Shown: one piece after another, positions 1 through 8,253 of the stretch | Layout: each line of letters opens with the position of its first letter | Position numbering within the stretch: position 1 is the stretch's first letter | DNA from: Pedobacter panaciterrae | GTDB lineage: Bacteria > Bacteroidota > Bacteroidia > Sphingobacteriales > Sphingobacteriaceae | Direction: 5' to 3' | NCBI RefSeq assembly: GCF_001636695.1 | Contig: NZ_LGEL01000018.1 | Coordinates: 1-64,000, forward strand | Length of the DNA stretch: 64,000 nt | The notes under the pieces: generated by a model | What the model was told of the DNA's origin: nothing | The model's input: the letters and a program-made list of their open reading frames with translations, nothing else | The model's database searches: none | Made by a program: the position numbers and the translations under genes

Positions 1-19
1 AGATGTGTATAAGAGACAG
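1..19 (+). other. Tn5/Nextera mosaic-end adapter remnant
   Basis: The first 19 bases, AGATGTGTATAAGAGACAG, are exactly the Tn5 transposase mosaic end used in tagmentation libraries. Genomic sequence starts at base 20. On the minus strand the receptor reading frame runs into it and gains the artefactual C-terminal residues CLLYTS. This is library contamination at a contig end, not biology. Confidence 0.96.
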
Positions 20-2904
20 GTATTTATAATTACATTGTCGTCTAAATTAATTGTTGGTGAAAACGTTGGATTTCCATTCGTGTCTGAGAAAACATAGACA
101 CCACTGGCTGGATCAACACCCAAATAATGATAAGTTTTAATGATATTTAATGATTTTCCAATCATATAGTTATATCTATCTGAGGATTCCTCAATATTAG
201 GATAATCTACCAATACCGTTTTTGGTAATGTTAAATTTATATTTGTATTCCAACTAAAATCAGCTGATTTCAAATTTGTACTTGAAAGCGAGATTTCCCA
301 TCCGGAATTTTTTATTATTGCTTTTTTGTTTCTGATGATGCTTTCAAATCCAGTAGTTGTTGGCAAACTGTAAGAGCTCAATTGGTTAGAAGAGCGATTC
401 AAATAATAATTAGCATTAAAAAGTATTCTGTCCTTCACAAAACCTAAATCAAGACCTACCTGCATTTTTTTGGTTTCTTCCCATTGCAAAAAAGGATTTG
501 TCAACCGGATTGGTTCGTAATTTACCAGCCCTTGGTACTGTACTTGACGTTGTACAGGATTGTATAGGCTCAAAAATTGATAATCTGGAATCTGATCATT
601 ACCTGTTGTTCCATAACTCCATCTTAATTTTCCGAAACTTAAAAACCTCAATTTATTTTTCATCAATTCTTCTTCCGAAAATATCCATGCGGCTCCTATA
701 GCACTGAAATTATGAAATTGATTTTCTTGTCCAAATCGTGAGCTACCATCCCTTCTGGCCGTTAGATTTAAGATATATTTATCTTTCCAGTTGTAATTTA
801 ACCTTCCAAAAAGCGCATTATATTTATATTTATAATCTAATGAAGTAAGAGAATAAATTTGAGGGGCAGATAAAATGTCATCCATAACTAAATCATTGCT
901 AAAACCCATTCCAAATATTCCTCTATTATTACTTGAGTTCTGCTGAATTGTCGTTCCCAACAATACCTCAAATCTTCCAAGCCCAATGGTCCTGTTATAA
1001 TTTATTTGAGGCTCTATTGACCATGAGTCAATCCTATTGTTTGTGAAAGTTGTTGTTCTACTTAAATATGGCAGGTTTTCTGGCGACCATGCATCAAGCA
1101 AATCCTTTTTAACGTAATTTATTTGTAAACTGTTAAATCCAAAGCTACTTGCAATACTTAACCCTTGCAAAATCTGATAATTCAAAGTCGCATTTGCGAT
1201 TAGATTATTAGTCTTATCTTGGTATTTGCTTTTTAAAAAACCTATTGGATTACGCAAAAATGTACTTCCACCAGCTGCTGCAGGTGCCCAATTTACTTCG
1301 CCATTGGCAGTATATAAATTAGGAGCAACAGGCACCAAACTTATTGCTGAAGATGTAAGATCTATACTTGGTAAATGATTACTATCGTTTATATAACTAC
1401 CTGTTAACTGAATTTTGAATTTTTGATTGTTTGAGGTACTGTTGATATTAAAATGCACAGATGCTTTATTATCAGCAAAATCGCTAGGGAAAACATCTGT
1501 TTCTTTGTGATACCCTGTACCAATTGAAAAGCTAGTTTTATCACTGCCGCCCGAAATCGATGCATTTAAATCTTGATAACCAGCAGTTCCACCTATTAGC
1601 ACACTTTGCCAGTCAGTATATCTAGTAACATCATAATTCCCGTTTATATCACTATCACCGTAAGGCCCAGGCACTGGGGTAGCGATACCATCATTCCGAA
1701 GTGCTTCTGCACGCATCTCTAAATATTGATCGTTATTCATAAGCTTTAGCTTTTTAGGTACTTTCCCCCAACCTGATTGAAGGTTCATGGAGATTTTCAT
1801 ATCGCCAGACTTACCTTTTTTTGTTGTGATTAATATTGCTCCATTTGAAGCACGTGAACCATAGATCGCTGTTGCATCTGCATCTTTAAGCACATCAATA
1901 CTTTCTATATCTGCTGGATTTAAATAGCTCATTGGGTTTCCAACCGAGAAATAGCTATTACCTGAACCGCCAGAAGTACCAACAACTGAATTCCCTCCAG
2001 GCAAGATCTGTGAAGAATAGGGCATACCATCAACAACATACAATGGATCTCTGCCACTATTTAAACTATTTTGTCCCTGAATTTTAACCCTCACACCCGT
2101 CCCCGCAAAACCTGTAGCCTGCTCAATAAATAATCCCGGAACCCTTCCCTGCAAAGCAAGCAGCGGGTTATTCACTGGCTGCTTCTCAATCACATCTGCT
2201 TTAATCGTCGTCACATTTCCTGTGCTCAGCCTCTGCGTAGTCGTTCCATAAGCAATCACCTGAACCTCATCCAGCTTAGAATCACTTACCTCCAACACCA
2301 CATCACCAAGCTGTTTGGCTACCTTTATCTCCTTCGGCACATACCCAATAAAAGAAACAACCAGCACCGCATCCTCATCCACACCTTTCAAATAGAAACT
2401 TCCATTTGCTCCCGTACTTACCGCTTTACCTCCTTTTCCTTTAACAGATACAGAAGCCCCAGGAAGACCACGCCCGTCAGCATCCACCACTCGACCGGAG
2501 ACATCGATTTCCTGAAATCTAGCAATAACATTTTCCAGAAAAGACGGCTTTTCCTTGACTTTAATCGTAACGATTTTGCCATCAATCTCATAAACCAAAT
2601 TAAGGCCTTTCAAAGCACTTGAAAGCGCCTCCTCCACAGTAGCATCTGCTACAGAAATGCTCACTTTCTGACTCTGGGAAACTGTCGCCGGATCATAATA
2701 AAAACCATATCCCGTCTGCTTCCTGATGTCCTTTAGGACAGAGAATAAGGAAGCATTAGCTTTGTTTAAGGTCACACGCTGCCCAAAGGTAGCGGCACTA
2801 ACCTGCATAAGGGATGCTATCAATATCACGGTGGTTAGTCGCATAATTAGCATAATTTTTTGGTACAGCCGAAGCCTTCCAAATGGTGATATAATATCGT
2901 ACAT
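1..2904 (-). CDS. SusC/RagA-family TonB-dependent outer-membrane receptor, 3' end missing
   Basis: Outer-membrane TonB-dependent transporter of the SusC/RagA family, which imports oligosaccharides or peptides together with a SusD lipoprotein. The frame is open from 2904 to base 1, about 960 genuine codons, and lacks the end of the beta-barrel. Seen in order: signal peptide (about residues 18-42), STN domain (about 45-115, SVLKDIRKQTGYGFYY), carboxypeptidase-regulatory-like domain (about 133-215, VSGRVVDADGRGLPGASV), then the plug with VDGMPYSS and DADATAIYGSRASNGAILI, then barrel. An STN domain is typical of receptors that signal through FecR/FecI, and fecR lies just upstream. Start chosen at the ATG at 2904; ATGs at 2853 and 2844 are alternatives. 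The last six codons come from the adapter. A SusD gene would be expected beyond the edge. Confidence 0.95.
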   Translation of the reverse strand, partial: MYDIISPFGRLRLYQKIMLIMRLTTVILIASLMQVSAATFGQRVTLNKANASLFSVLKDIRKQTGYGFYYDPATVSQSQKVSISVADATVEEALSSALKGLNLVYEIDGKIVTIKVKEKPSFLENVIARFQEIDVSGRVVDADGRGLPGASVSVKGKGGKAVSTGANGSFYLKGVDEDAVLVVSFIGYVPKEIKVAKQLGDVVLEVSDSKLDEVQVIAYGTTTQRLSTGNVTTIKADVIEKQPVNNPLLALQGRVPGLFIEQATGFAGTGVRVKIQGQNSLNSGRDPLYVVDGMPYSSQILPGGNSVVGTSGGSGNSYFSVGNPMSYLNPADIESIDVLKDADATAIYGSRASNGAILITTKKGKSGDMKISMNLQSGWGKVPKKLKLMNNDQYLEMRAEALRNDGIATPVPGPYGDSDINGNYDVTRYTDWQSVLIGGTAGYQDLNASISGGSDKTSFSIGTGYHKETDVFPSDFADNKASVHFNINSTSNNQKFKIQLTGSYINDSNHLPSIDLTSSAISLVPVAPNLYTANGEVNWAPAAAGGSTFLRNPIGFLKSKYQDKTNNLIANATLNYQILQGLSIASSFGFNSLQINYVKKDLLDAWSPENLPYLSRTTTFTNNRIDSWSIEPQINYNRTIGLGRFEVLLGTTIQQNSSNNRGIFGMGFSNDLVMDDILSAPQIYSLTSLDYKYKYNALFGRLNYNWKDKYILNLTARRDGSSRFGQENQFHNFSAIGAAWIFSEEELMKNKLRFLSFGKLRWSYGTTGNDQIPDYQFLSLYNPVQRQVQYQGLVNYEPIRLTNPFLQWEETKKMQVGLDLGFVKDRILFNANYYLNRSSNQLSSYSLPTTTGFESIIRNKKAIIKNSGWEISLSSTNLKSADFSWNTNINLTLPKTVLVDYPNIEESSDRYNYMIGKSLNIIKTYHYLGVDPASGVYVFSDTNGNPTFSPTINLDDNVIINTCLLYTS

Positions 2905-3115
2905 TTGTTTAGTTTGGTTCTGTGCAGCTTACCTCTTGTCGTCGAAAACTGTAGGTACACTGCTGTTAATATTTCTTAATAAATGGTTCCAAACGCAAAC
3001 CAGGGGTAAATACTTCTGGTTTGCTTTTTTATTAGTCCTGCTGTCGTAAAAATCGATTCATCTTTTCTGTTCTGTGGTCCATAATTCAGTTAGTTATACA
3101 CTAGGGATGAATATT

Positions 3116-4249
3116 TTATTTAGTTACATATATTTTCTTACCGTCAATTTTGAAATGCACCTGACCTGAATTCTCTATGGATTTTAGCACAGCCGATAAT
3201 TTATTGTCACGTGGAATTACACCATTGGACGTAATGGTTTCCGGCACCGATGGATCATATATGATTTCTACATCGTACCATCTGCCAATTTTTCTCATTA
3301 CCGAACGGAAATCGGCATTCTCGAAGTAAAAATCTCCTTCCTTCCAGTCAATGGCATTTTCAATATCAGCTTCTGTTACTTTAATTGAACTACCACTATT
3401 GATCGCCTGAAAACCAGGTTTTAAAATCTGCTGATTTTTACCAGCGGTTACCTGAACCGATCCCTCCATTAATGTGGTTGCAATCGCAGGCTCATCACCA
3501 TAAGCATTTACGTTAAAATGTGTACCCAGAACTTCCACCTCCTGTCCACTACTTTCAACTATGAATGGATGTGCTTTATCTTTTGCCACCTCAAAGTAAG
3601 CCTCGCCACTAAGTCTGACCCTCCGCTGCCGACGCTCAGTTAAGGCAGTAGAATAGGTCAAACTAGAAGCGGCATTTAACCATACCAAAGAACCATCCGG
3701 CAAACGCACCTGATAAGTTTCTCCTTTGGCAGTAGATAAAGTATTTATTTTGTTTGATTCAGGTTCGGAATCCTTCAGCTCATATACAAGTTGGCCAGTG
3801 GCAGATTTAGTGATGACTACACCGGCTTCTTTAGCCAGCTCGCCATTTGCCACGTCAGACAATCTGATTTTTCTGCCATTGGCCAAAGTAAGCGTTGCCC
3901 CCTGTTTACCCGGAGCCACGTCATTTGCATAGCTGCCAGTTTCAACTGCATCCTTTTTAACTTGATTGGTATAAAAGAAAATACCAGCACCAATTGCAAG
4001 TATAATAGAAGCAGCCGCAGCTATGCGTGGCCATAGGCGAACCCGTTTCACCTGGATCTGCTCCTGTATGGCATTCCATATTTTTGCCTGGTGCTCATCC
4101 TCAGAAGCAGCAAGGAATTCAGGTACCCGTAAAGGATCATCCTGATGCGCCCGATACCAGTTATCCAGTTCCAGCTGTTCCGATTCCGAAATTGTTCCGG
4201 CCTCCCATTTTGCTGCAAGCTTTACAATATGTTCATTTTTAATACTCAT
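3116..4249 (-). CDS. FecR-family anti-sigma factor
   Basis: Inner-membrane anti-sigma/sigma-regulator that relays the state of a TonB receptor to an ECF sigma factor. The 377-residue protein has an N-terminal cytoplasmic helical part (residues 1-70), one membrane segment (about 74-93, IAAAASIILAIGAGIFF), a periplasmic FecR domain (about 165-290, with LPDGSLVWLNAASSL and GEAYFEVAKD), and a C-terminal DUF4974-type domain (about 305-375). It sits about 210 bases upstream of the SusC-like gene on the same strand, the usual FecR-SusC order. Its expected ECF sigma partner is 2.4 kb further upstream rather than adjacent. Family assignment is firm; the ligand is not deducible. Confidence 0.94.
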   Translation of the reverse strand: MSIKNEHIVKLAAKWEAGTISESEQLELDNWYRAHQDDPLRVPEFLAASEDEHQAKIWNAIQEQIQVKRVRLWPRIAAAASIILAIGAGIFFYTNQVKKDAVETGSYANDVAPGKQGATLTLANGRKIRLSDVANGELAKEAGVVITKSATGQLVYELKDSEPESNKINTLSTAKGETYQVRLPDGSLVWLNAASSLTYSTALTERRQRRVRLSGEAYFEVAKDKAHPFIVESSGQEVEVLGTHFNVNAYGDEPAIATTLMEGSVQVTAGKNQQILKPGFQAINSGSSIKVTEADIENAIDWKEGDFYFENADFRSVMRKIGRWYDVEIIYDPSVPETITSNGVIPRDNKLSAVLKSIENSGQVHFKIDGKKIYVTK

Positions 4250-4445
4250 TCTTTTTACATTCCTTTCCTATAGGTTCCTTTTCAGCATCGAAGGACCTAG
4301 TCAGTTTGTAAAAAAAAATTAAAGTTGCAGCAAATGTCAATTTATAGTGCTCTGGGACTAATTTAATAGCGTTTGGTGGAACGGTTAGTAGCTATGATTT
4401 GAAATATTTTTATAATCCATATACCTTCGAAAAGGTATATCACTT

Positions 4446-4949
4446 ATGAAAACAGAAAATATATTAAAAATAGAACTTCAAGATGTTAATGAAGTAATGA
4501 GCTTAATCAAAGAAGCTATTGATGAAATGGAGAGCCGAAATATTTATCAGTGGGACGAGGTTTATCCGGATTATAATACAATAATCACTGATATACAAGC
4601 AGAAACAATGTTTGGCATTTTTAAAAATCTCGAATTGGCTGGGATTGTTGTTCTGGATAAAAATCAATCCCCAGAATATTCAAGTATCAAATGGGAATCA
4701 AACATCGGCATCCCTTTGGTAATGCACAGATTATGTGTCCGCCCAAAATTTCAAGGTCAGGGAATTGCAAAGCAGTTACTTAGATTTTCAGAACAGTTTG
4801 CGATTGATAACAGCTATAAATCCATAATATTAGATTCTTTTTCCAGAAACCACGTGGCTCTCAATTTGTATGAAAATAATGGCTATATGAAAAAGGGCAA
4901 GGTTACATTCAGAAAGGGAGATTTCCATTGCTATCAAAAAATAATGTAA
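4446..4949 (+). CDS. GNAT-family N-acetyltransferase
   Basis: Predicted acetyl-CoA-dependent N-acetyltransferase, 167 residues, normal length for a single GNAT domain. The acetyl-CoA binding motif A is visible as VRPKFQGQGIAKQLL (Q-x-x-G-x-A type), followed by the usual motif B helix with ALNLYENNGYMKKGK. The substrate is unknown. It is the only plus-strand gene between the FecR gene and the serine hydrolase, so it interrupts an otherwise leftward sigma/anti-sigma/receptor group. No signal peptide; cytoplasmic. Confidence 0.88.
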   Translation: MKTENILKIELQDVNEVMSLIKEAIDEMESRNIYQWDEVYPDYNTIITDIQAETMFGIFKNLELAGIVVLDKNQSPEYSSIKWESNIGIPLVMHRLCVRPKFQGQGIAKQLLRFSEQFAIDNSYKSIILDSFSRNHVALNLYENNGYMKKGKVTFRKGDFHCYQKIM

Positions 4950-5110
4950 CCATTCATTATTGAGACAACAACATATTGAGGTCGATCTGACAGTACCGCC
5001 AAAATCTATAAAACCGTCCCATCAAACTATATAGAGTGACAGCAAATGCCTTCTTAATGGGCAATTTACAGCCTACAGACAATGAGTTCCTCAATCTACA
5101 TAAAGCTGAC

Positions 5111-6514
5111 TCAAATTTTCTTCCATTTAAAAGAGTTCCCGTCCTTAGTCATCGTCATACCAGTAACCTGACTTGATTTATTTCTTTCAAATTTCAATTC
5201 AATATTCATAAAAACGCTGCTTAAAAAAAATGTATTGCTCTCCACCGGCAATATCCGGGTTAAAGGAAGTTGGTTATTATCCGCAGTAATGAATATTTTT
5301 CCATCCTGTACGCTCACCACAGCCACATGATTTTTGTCAAATTGATATTGACCTGCAAAAATCTCCAGCGCTGCCTGTGGCAAACTAATGGTTTGGGGTA
5401 TTTTCGCTAAACCACCCGGAACCGGTTTTTTCAGCACCATCGCCGCCAGGACCTTGGCGACTGTAGTCACATACGTATTATCGGAGACGTTGGTCAGCGC
5501 AATCACCTGCAGATCATCGTCCGGAAAGATCAGCAGGTGTGCTGAGAATCCCGGAAAACCGCCATTGTGCCCTACAAACCTGACCCCGGAAAGTGAATCC
5601 ACATCCCAGCCATCGCCATATTTACCGACTTGAACCGTGAAGGCCCTTTTCCAGCCTTCCTTACTCAACAGTTTTTGTCCGGTAACAGCCTTTGCCCAAA
5701 CCAGCATGTCCGCCGTATTCGAATACAATCCACCAGCAGCATAGGTAACTGTCGAATCCCATACCACATCGGGCGTTTGTTTCAAATCATTTAAAATCTG
5801 GTAACCTATTGCTTTATCAGGACTTGCTAAGGCACGAAAATCAAATCCACTATGTGTCATATGAAGCGGATTCAGGATGTACTCCCGCATGGCTTGTTCC
5901 CAGGATTTTCCAGTGACTTTCTCGGTAATCAGCCCCAATAAATAATATCCGGAATTGGTATACCTGTATTTACTCCCCGGAGCAAATGCTAATGGCTCTC
6001 CGATAAACTGAGCTAAGATTTTCTCCTTCGCTACCGGATGATCAGTAATCGCTGAATCGGCTCTATCCATATTACTTGCATAATCGTAAAGCCCAGACGA
6101 ATGGTTCAGCAAATGCTGTATGGTCAACTTGTCTCCTGAAGGAAAATCCGGGAAATACTTTGATAACTTATCTTGTAACGATAACTTTCCCTGTTCCTCC
6201 AACAAGTGTATGAGGGTAGCCGTAAAGGGTTTAGTAATGGAACCTATCCGGAAAATGGTGTTTTCATCATTCACATATTTGTCTGCGAAATTTTTGAAGC
6301 CGTACCCTTTATTTAAAATGACTTCTCCTTTATAGCTCACCATAACACTACCATTGAATTGTGAAAAGCGATTCGCAGTTTGCAGGAAACTGTCTAATTC
6401 CAGTTTTATATTCGCAGCATTTGATGACTGTGCGCTAACTGTCGATGCAAGTCCAAGAAATAAGAGAAATGTCAAGTGCTTCAGTTTCCCTACTAAAATT
6501 TTAAAAATGCTCAT
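5111..6514 (-). CDS. Serine hydrolase, class C beta-lactamase/PBP4*-like
   Basis: Secreted serine hydrolase of the beta-lactamase family (class C/esterase EstB/PBP4* type), 467 residues. A signal peptide covers residues 1-28 (ends TVSAQ). The catalytic SxxK motif is SITK at residues 92-95, the second motif is YTNSGY near 185, and HNGG near 317 replaces the KTG box. After the catalytic domain is a C-terminal beta-rich domain of about 100 residues, as in many Bacteroidota homologues. Such proteins act on peptidoglycan peptides, D-amino-acid peptides or esters; the true substrate cannot be told. It lies between the ECF sigma gene and fecR on the same strand, with 117 bases to the sigma gene stop. 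Confidence 0.92.
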   Translation of the reverse strand: MSIFKILVGKLKHLTFLLFLGLASTVSAQSSNAANIKLELDSFLQTANRFSQFNGSVMVSYKGEVILNKGYGFKNFADKYVNDENTIFRIGSITKPFTATLIHLLEEQGKLSLQDKLSKYFPDFPSGDKLTIQHLLNHSSGLYDYASNMDRADSAITDHPVAKEKILAQFIGEPLAFAPGSKYRYTNSGYYLLGLITEKVTGKSWEQAMREYILNPLHMTHSGFDFRALASPDKAIGYQILNDLKQTPDVVWDSTVTYAAGGLYSNTADMLVWAKAVTGQKLLSKEGWKRAFTVQVGKYGDGWDVDSLSGVRFVGHNGGFPGFSAHLLIFPDDDLQVIALTNVSDNTYVTTVAKVLAAMVLKKPVPGGLAKIPQTISLPQAALEIFAGQYQFDKNHVAVVSVQDGKIFITADNNQLPLTRILPVESNTFFLSSVFMNIELKFERNKSSQVTGMTMTKDGNSFKWKKI

Positions 6515-6631
6515 GCGTTAATTATTGGTTCATTTGATGTTAGTGCTATAATGATTAAAAATAACTCCATTAACTATACAAATCCAAATTTGCATGCGCT
6601 TTCCGGAAAATCCAATGTAAAAATGTATTTA

Positions 6632-7201
6632 CTAAAGAGAAATGAAAAAGCTTCTCAAACCGGTTTTGAGGGTTTTGTAAGCACGGTTCATGTGGTTCTT
6701 CACTGTCTTCTCAGAAATATCCAGTTCTTCAGCAACCTGCTTTTGGCTCAATCCCTGTTCACGGCTCAGCTGATACACCAAACGACATTTTTCAGGGAGA
6801 CTATCTACCAACATGCTCAATCGCTGCTTAACTTCATTAAATTCCAACCACTGCTGCGTAGAATCGTCAAGCACATCCAATGCGGCCTCATTGGCCTGAT
6901 CATCTCCATAGTGCATGGTTCTGCTAATTCTTGCCAGCGCCTTGTACACCCGGTATTTAACCGCTACCGCCAGATAAGAACCCAATGTCGTCACCACCTC
7001 CAGCTCCTCGCGTCTTTCCCAAATGGACACAAACAGTTGCTGAACGACATCTTCTGCCTCAGAGAAGTCATCCAACTTATTGGCCGCAAGGGCATATAAT
7101 TTTTTCCAGTACCGGTTATAAATCTCCGCAAATGCCGCATGCTTCCCCTGCTTCAACAGCGTAAGCAAATGTTGATCGTCGTATGATTTATAATCCGTCA
7201 T
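6632..7201 (-). CDS. ECF RNA polymerase sigma factor, FecI-like
   Basis: Extracytoplasmic-function sigma-70 factor, 189 residues, the usual length. Region 2 is visible (FAEIYNRYWKKLYALA, then EAEDVVQQLFVSIW), and region 4 has the helix-turn-helix GLSQKQVAEELDISEKTVKNHM. The sequence type is the Bacteroidota FecI-like group that pairs with FecR and an STN-containing SusC receptor. Those partners are at 3116-4249 and 1-2904, with a serine hydrolase and an opposite-strand acetyltransferase in between, so pairing is inferred from distance and family only. Confidence 0.94.
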   Translation of the reverse strand: MTDYKSYDDQHLLTLLKQGKHAAFAEIYNRYWKKLYALAANKLDDFSEAEDVVQQLFVSIWERREELEVVTTLGSYLAVAVKYRVYKALARISRTMHYGDDQANEAALDVLDDSTQQWLEFNEVKQRLSMLVDSLPEKCRLVYQLSREQGLSQKQVAEELDISEKTVKNHMNRAYKTLKTGLRSFFISL

Positions 7202-7751
7202 TTTTTGAATACCCCTTGCATAAATTTACAAAAAGGATCGTCAATATTAAAGAATTCTTATGACTTCCATCACACCAGCCCTCCCGATATCACCTGAAAA
7301 TCAATAAGTTCCAACTAAAAAATCAGCTTTCATAATCTTCACAATCGTTTTAGCTAATCCCGTAAAAAATTAATTACTTAAAATCTATTCTCCCGCGTAA
7401 ACGTGCAACACTCACAAAAAAACGACTATAGGAATGCGCAAATGGTGCAATTTAATATGCATAATTGGGCGCCAATCGACGATGTTTCGTCGATGTTCCG
7501 ACTATAAGACAAAAAATCAAAAATTTATCTTTAGGGTAGGAGATGTTTTATTAACTGGGTTTAGTAAAACAATAAAATTAGCAGCGAAAACCCCATTAAG
7601 TATATTTGTAATGATTAGAACAACCAATAAATCACACGCAGATTTCGTGTTAATGATTTGATATTTAAAGATTTGATATCACCAGTAAATTTCAAACTAT
7701 AGAAAAGTAAAAAATTCGATTTGGAACTCAACTTGTTTTTTACGACCATTA
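7202..7751. other. Gene-poor gap at the left side of the mobile element
   Basis: About 550 AT-rich bases without a convincing gene. The part nearest 7202 should hold the promoter of the leftward ECF sigma gene. At 7475-7494 is a hairpin with 8-bp arms ATCGACGA/TCGTCGAT and a 4-base loop, preceded by a shorter one, ATTGG-GCG-CCAAT (7464-7476). The left boundary of the mobilizable element may lie here, but I found no long direct repeat shared with the tRNA-proximal end. Confidence 0.4.
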
Positions 7752-7931
7752 ATGACACCGGTTTCCACATTTGATGACGGTATAAAAAACAGATATGTAG
7801 AAACCACAACAAGAACAAAGGAGAAAGCGCAAAAGGAGGATTTAACTGTCCTTTGGAAGCAAATGGTAAATGAACAAATTGCTGCAAATAGCGCAGGATT
7901 ATCAATGAAGCAGTTTCATCAGGATCAATAA
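7752..7931 (+). CDS. Small hypothetical protein, 59 aa
   Basis: A 59-codon frame from ATG at 7752 to TAA at 7931. The product is hydrophilic and charged, begins MTPVSTFDDGIKNRYVETTT, and has no signal or membrane segment. No family recognised. It ends 19 bases before the next small gene on the same strand, whose strong AGGAGGA lies in the gap, so the two probably form a pair. Codon content looks like real coding sequence (few stops in frame, regular Lys/Glu/Gln use), but evidence is modest. Confidence 0.5.
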   Translation: MTPVSTFDDGIKNRYVETTTRTKEKAQKEDLTVLWKQMVNEQIAANSAGLSMKQFHQDQ

Positions 7932-7950
7932 GCAGGAGGAAGAAAAACAA

Positions 7951-8139
7951 ATGGCAAACACATCAACATTCAATAAATATTATGCCGCGGCACTGATAGG
8001 TGGGATATGTGCCATCATTGTCGCTATCCTGACATTAATGGCGGGTAATGGGGAGAGTAAATTAGTGTCCAAAGAAATCACAGAAACAAAATCTCCCGAT
8101 GGAACGATCACCAAGCGTCAGATGGAAACCTACAAATAA
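7951..8139 (+). CDS. Small single-pass membrane protein, 62 aa
   Basis: A 62-residue protein with one hydrophobic segment at about residues 10-31 (YAAALIGGICAIIVAILTLM) followed by a short charged tail. It has an unusually good ribosome-binding site for this phylum, AGGAGGA at 7934-7940, about ten bases before the ATG. It follows the 59-residue frame and converges on the mobC stop at 8254. Function unknown; it may belong to the left end of the mobilizable element. Confidence 0.6.
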   Translation: MANTSTFNKYYAAALIGGICAIIVAILTLMAGNGESKLVSKEITETKSPDGTITKRQMETYK

Positions 8140-8253
8140 CGATTTGATCTCATTATTACCAATCCACCCTATTTAGAAATATGTTTTAGACCGTTTTTCC
8201 GGTTCAGGTGGTTTTAACCTCAAATCAATCCACACAATCTCCTCCCTGAAAAA

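Noticed and set aside
498-701. Plus-strand frame inside the SusC-like gene
   Set aside because: Antisense to a clear receptor reading frame; hydrophobic low-quality translation with no family.
2726-3049. Plus-strand 107-codon frame over the 5' end of the SusC-like gene
   Set aside because: Antisense to the signal peptide and STN domain; no recognisable protein.
7434-7661. 75-codon plus-strand frame in the left gap
   Set aside because: Composition not protein-like, no ribosome-binding site and no family; it includes the hairpin at 7475-7494.
7935-7943. GGAGGAAGA match to the tRNA-Ser 3' end as a left attachment site
   Set aside because: Only nine bases, and it is the ribosome-binding region of the 62-aa gene; expected by chance.
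7615-7950. 111-codon minus-strand frame
   Set aside because: Antisense to the two small plus-strand genes, of which one has a strong ribosome-binding site; very hydrophobic translation typical of antisense AT-rich DNA.
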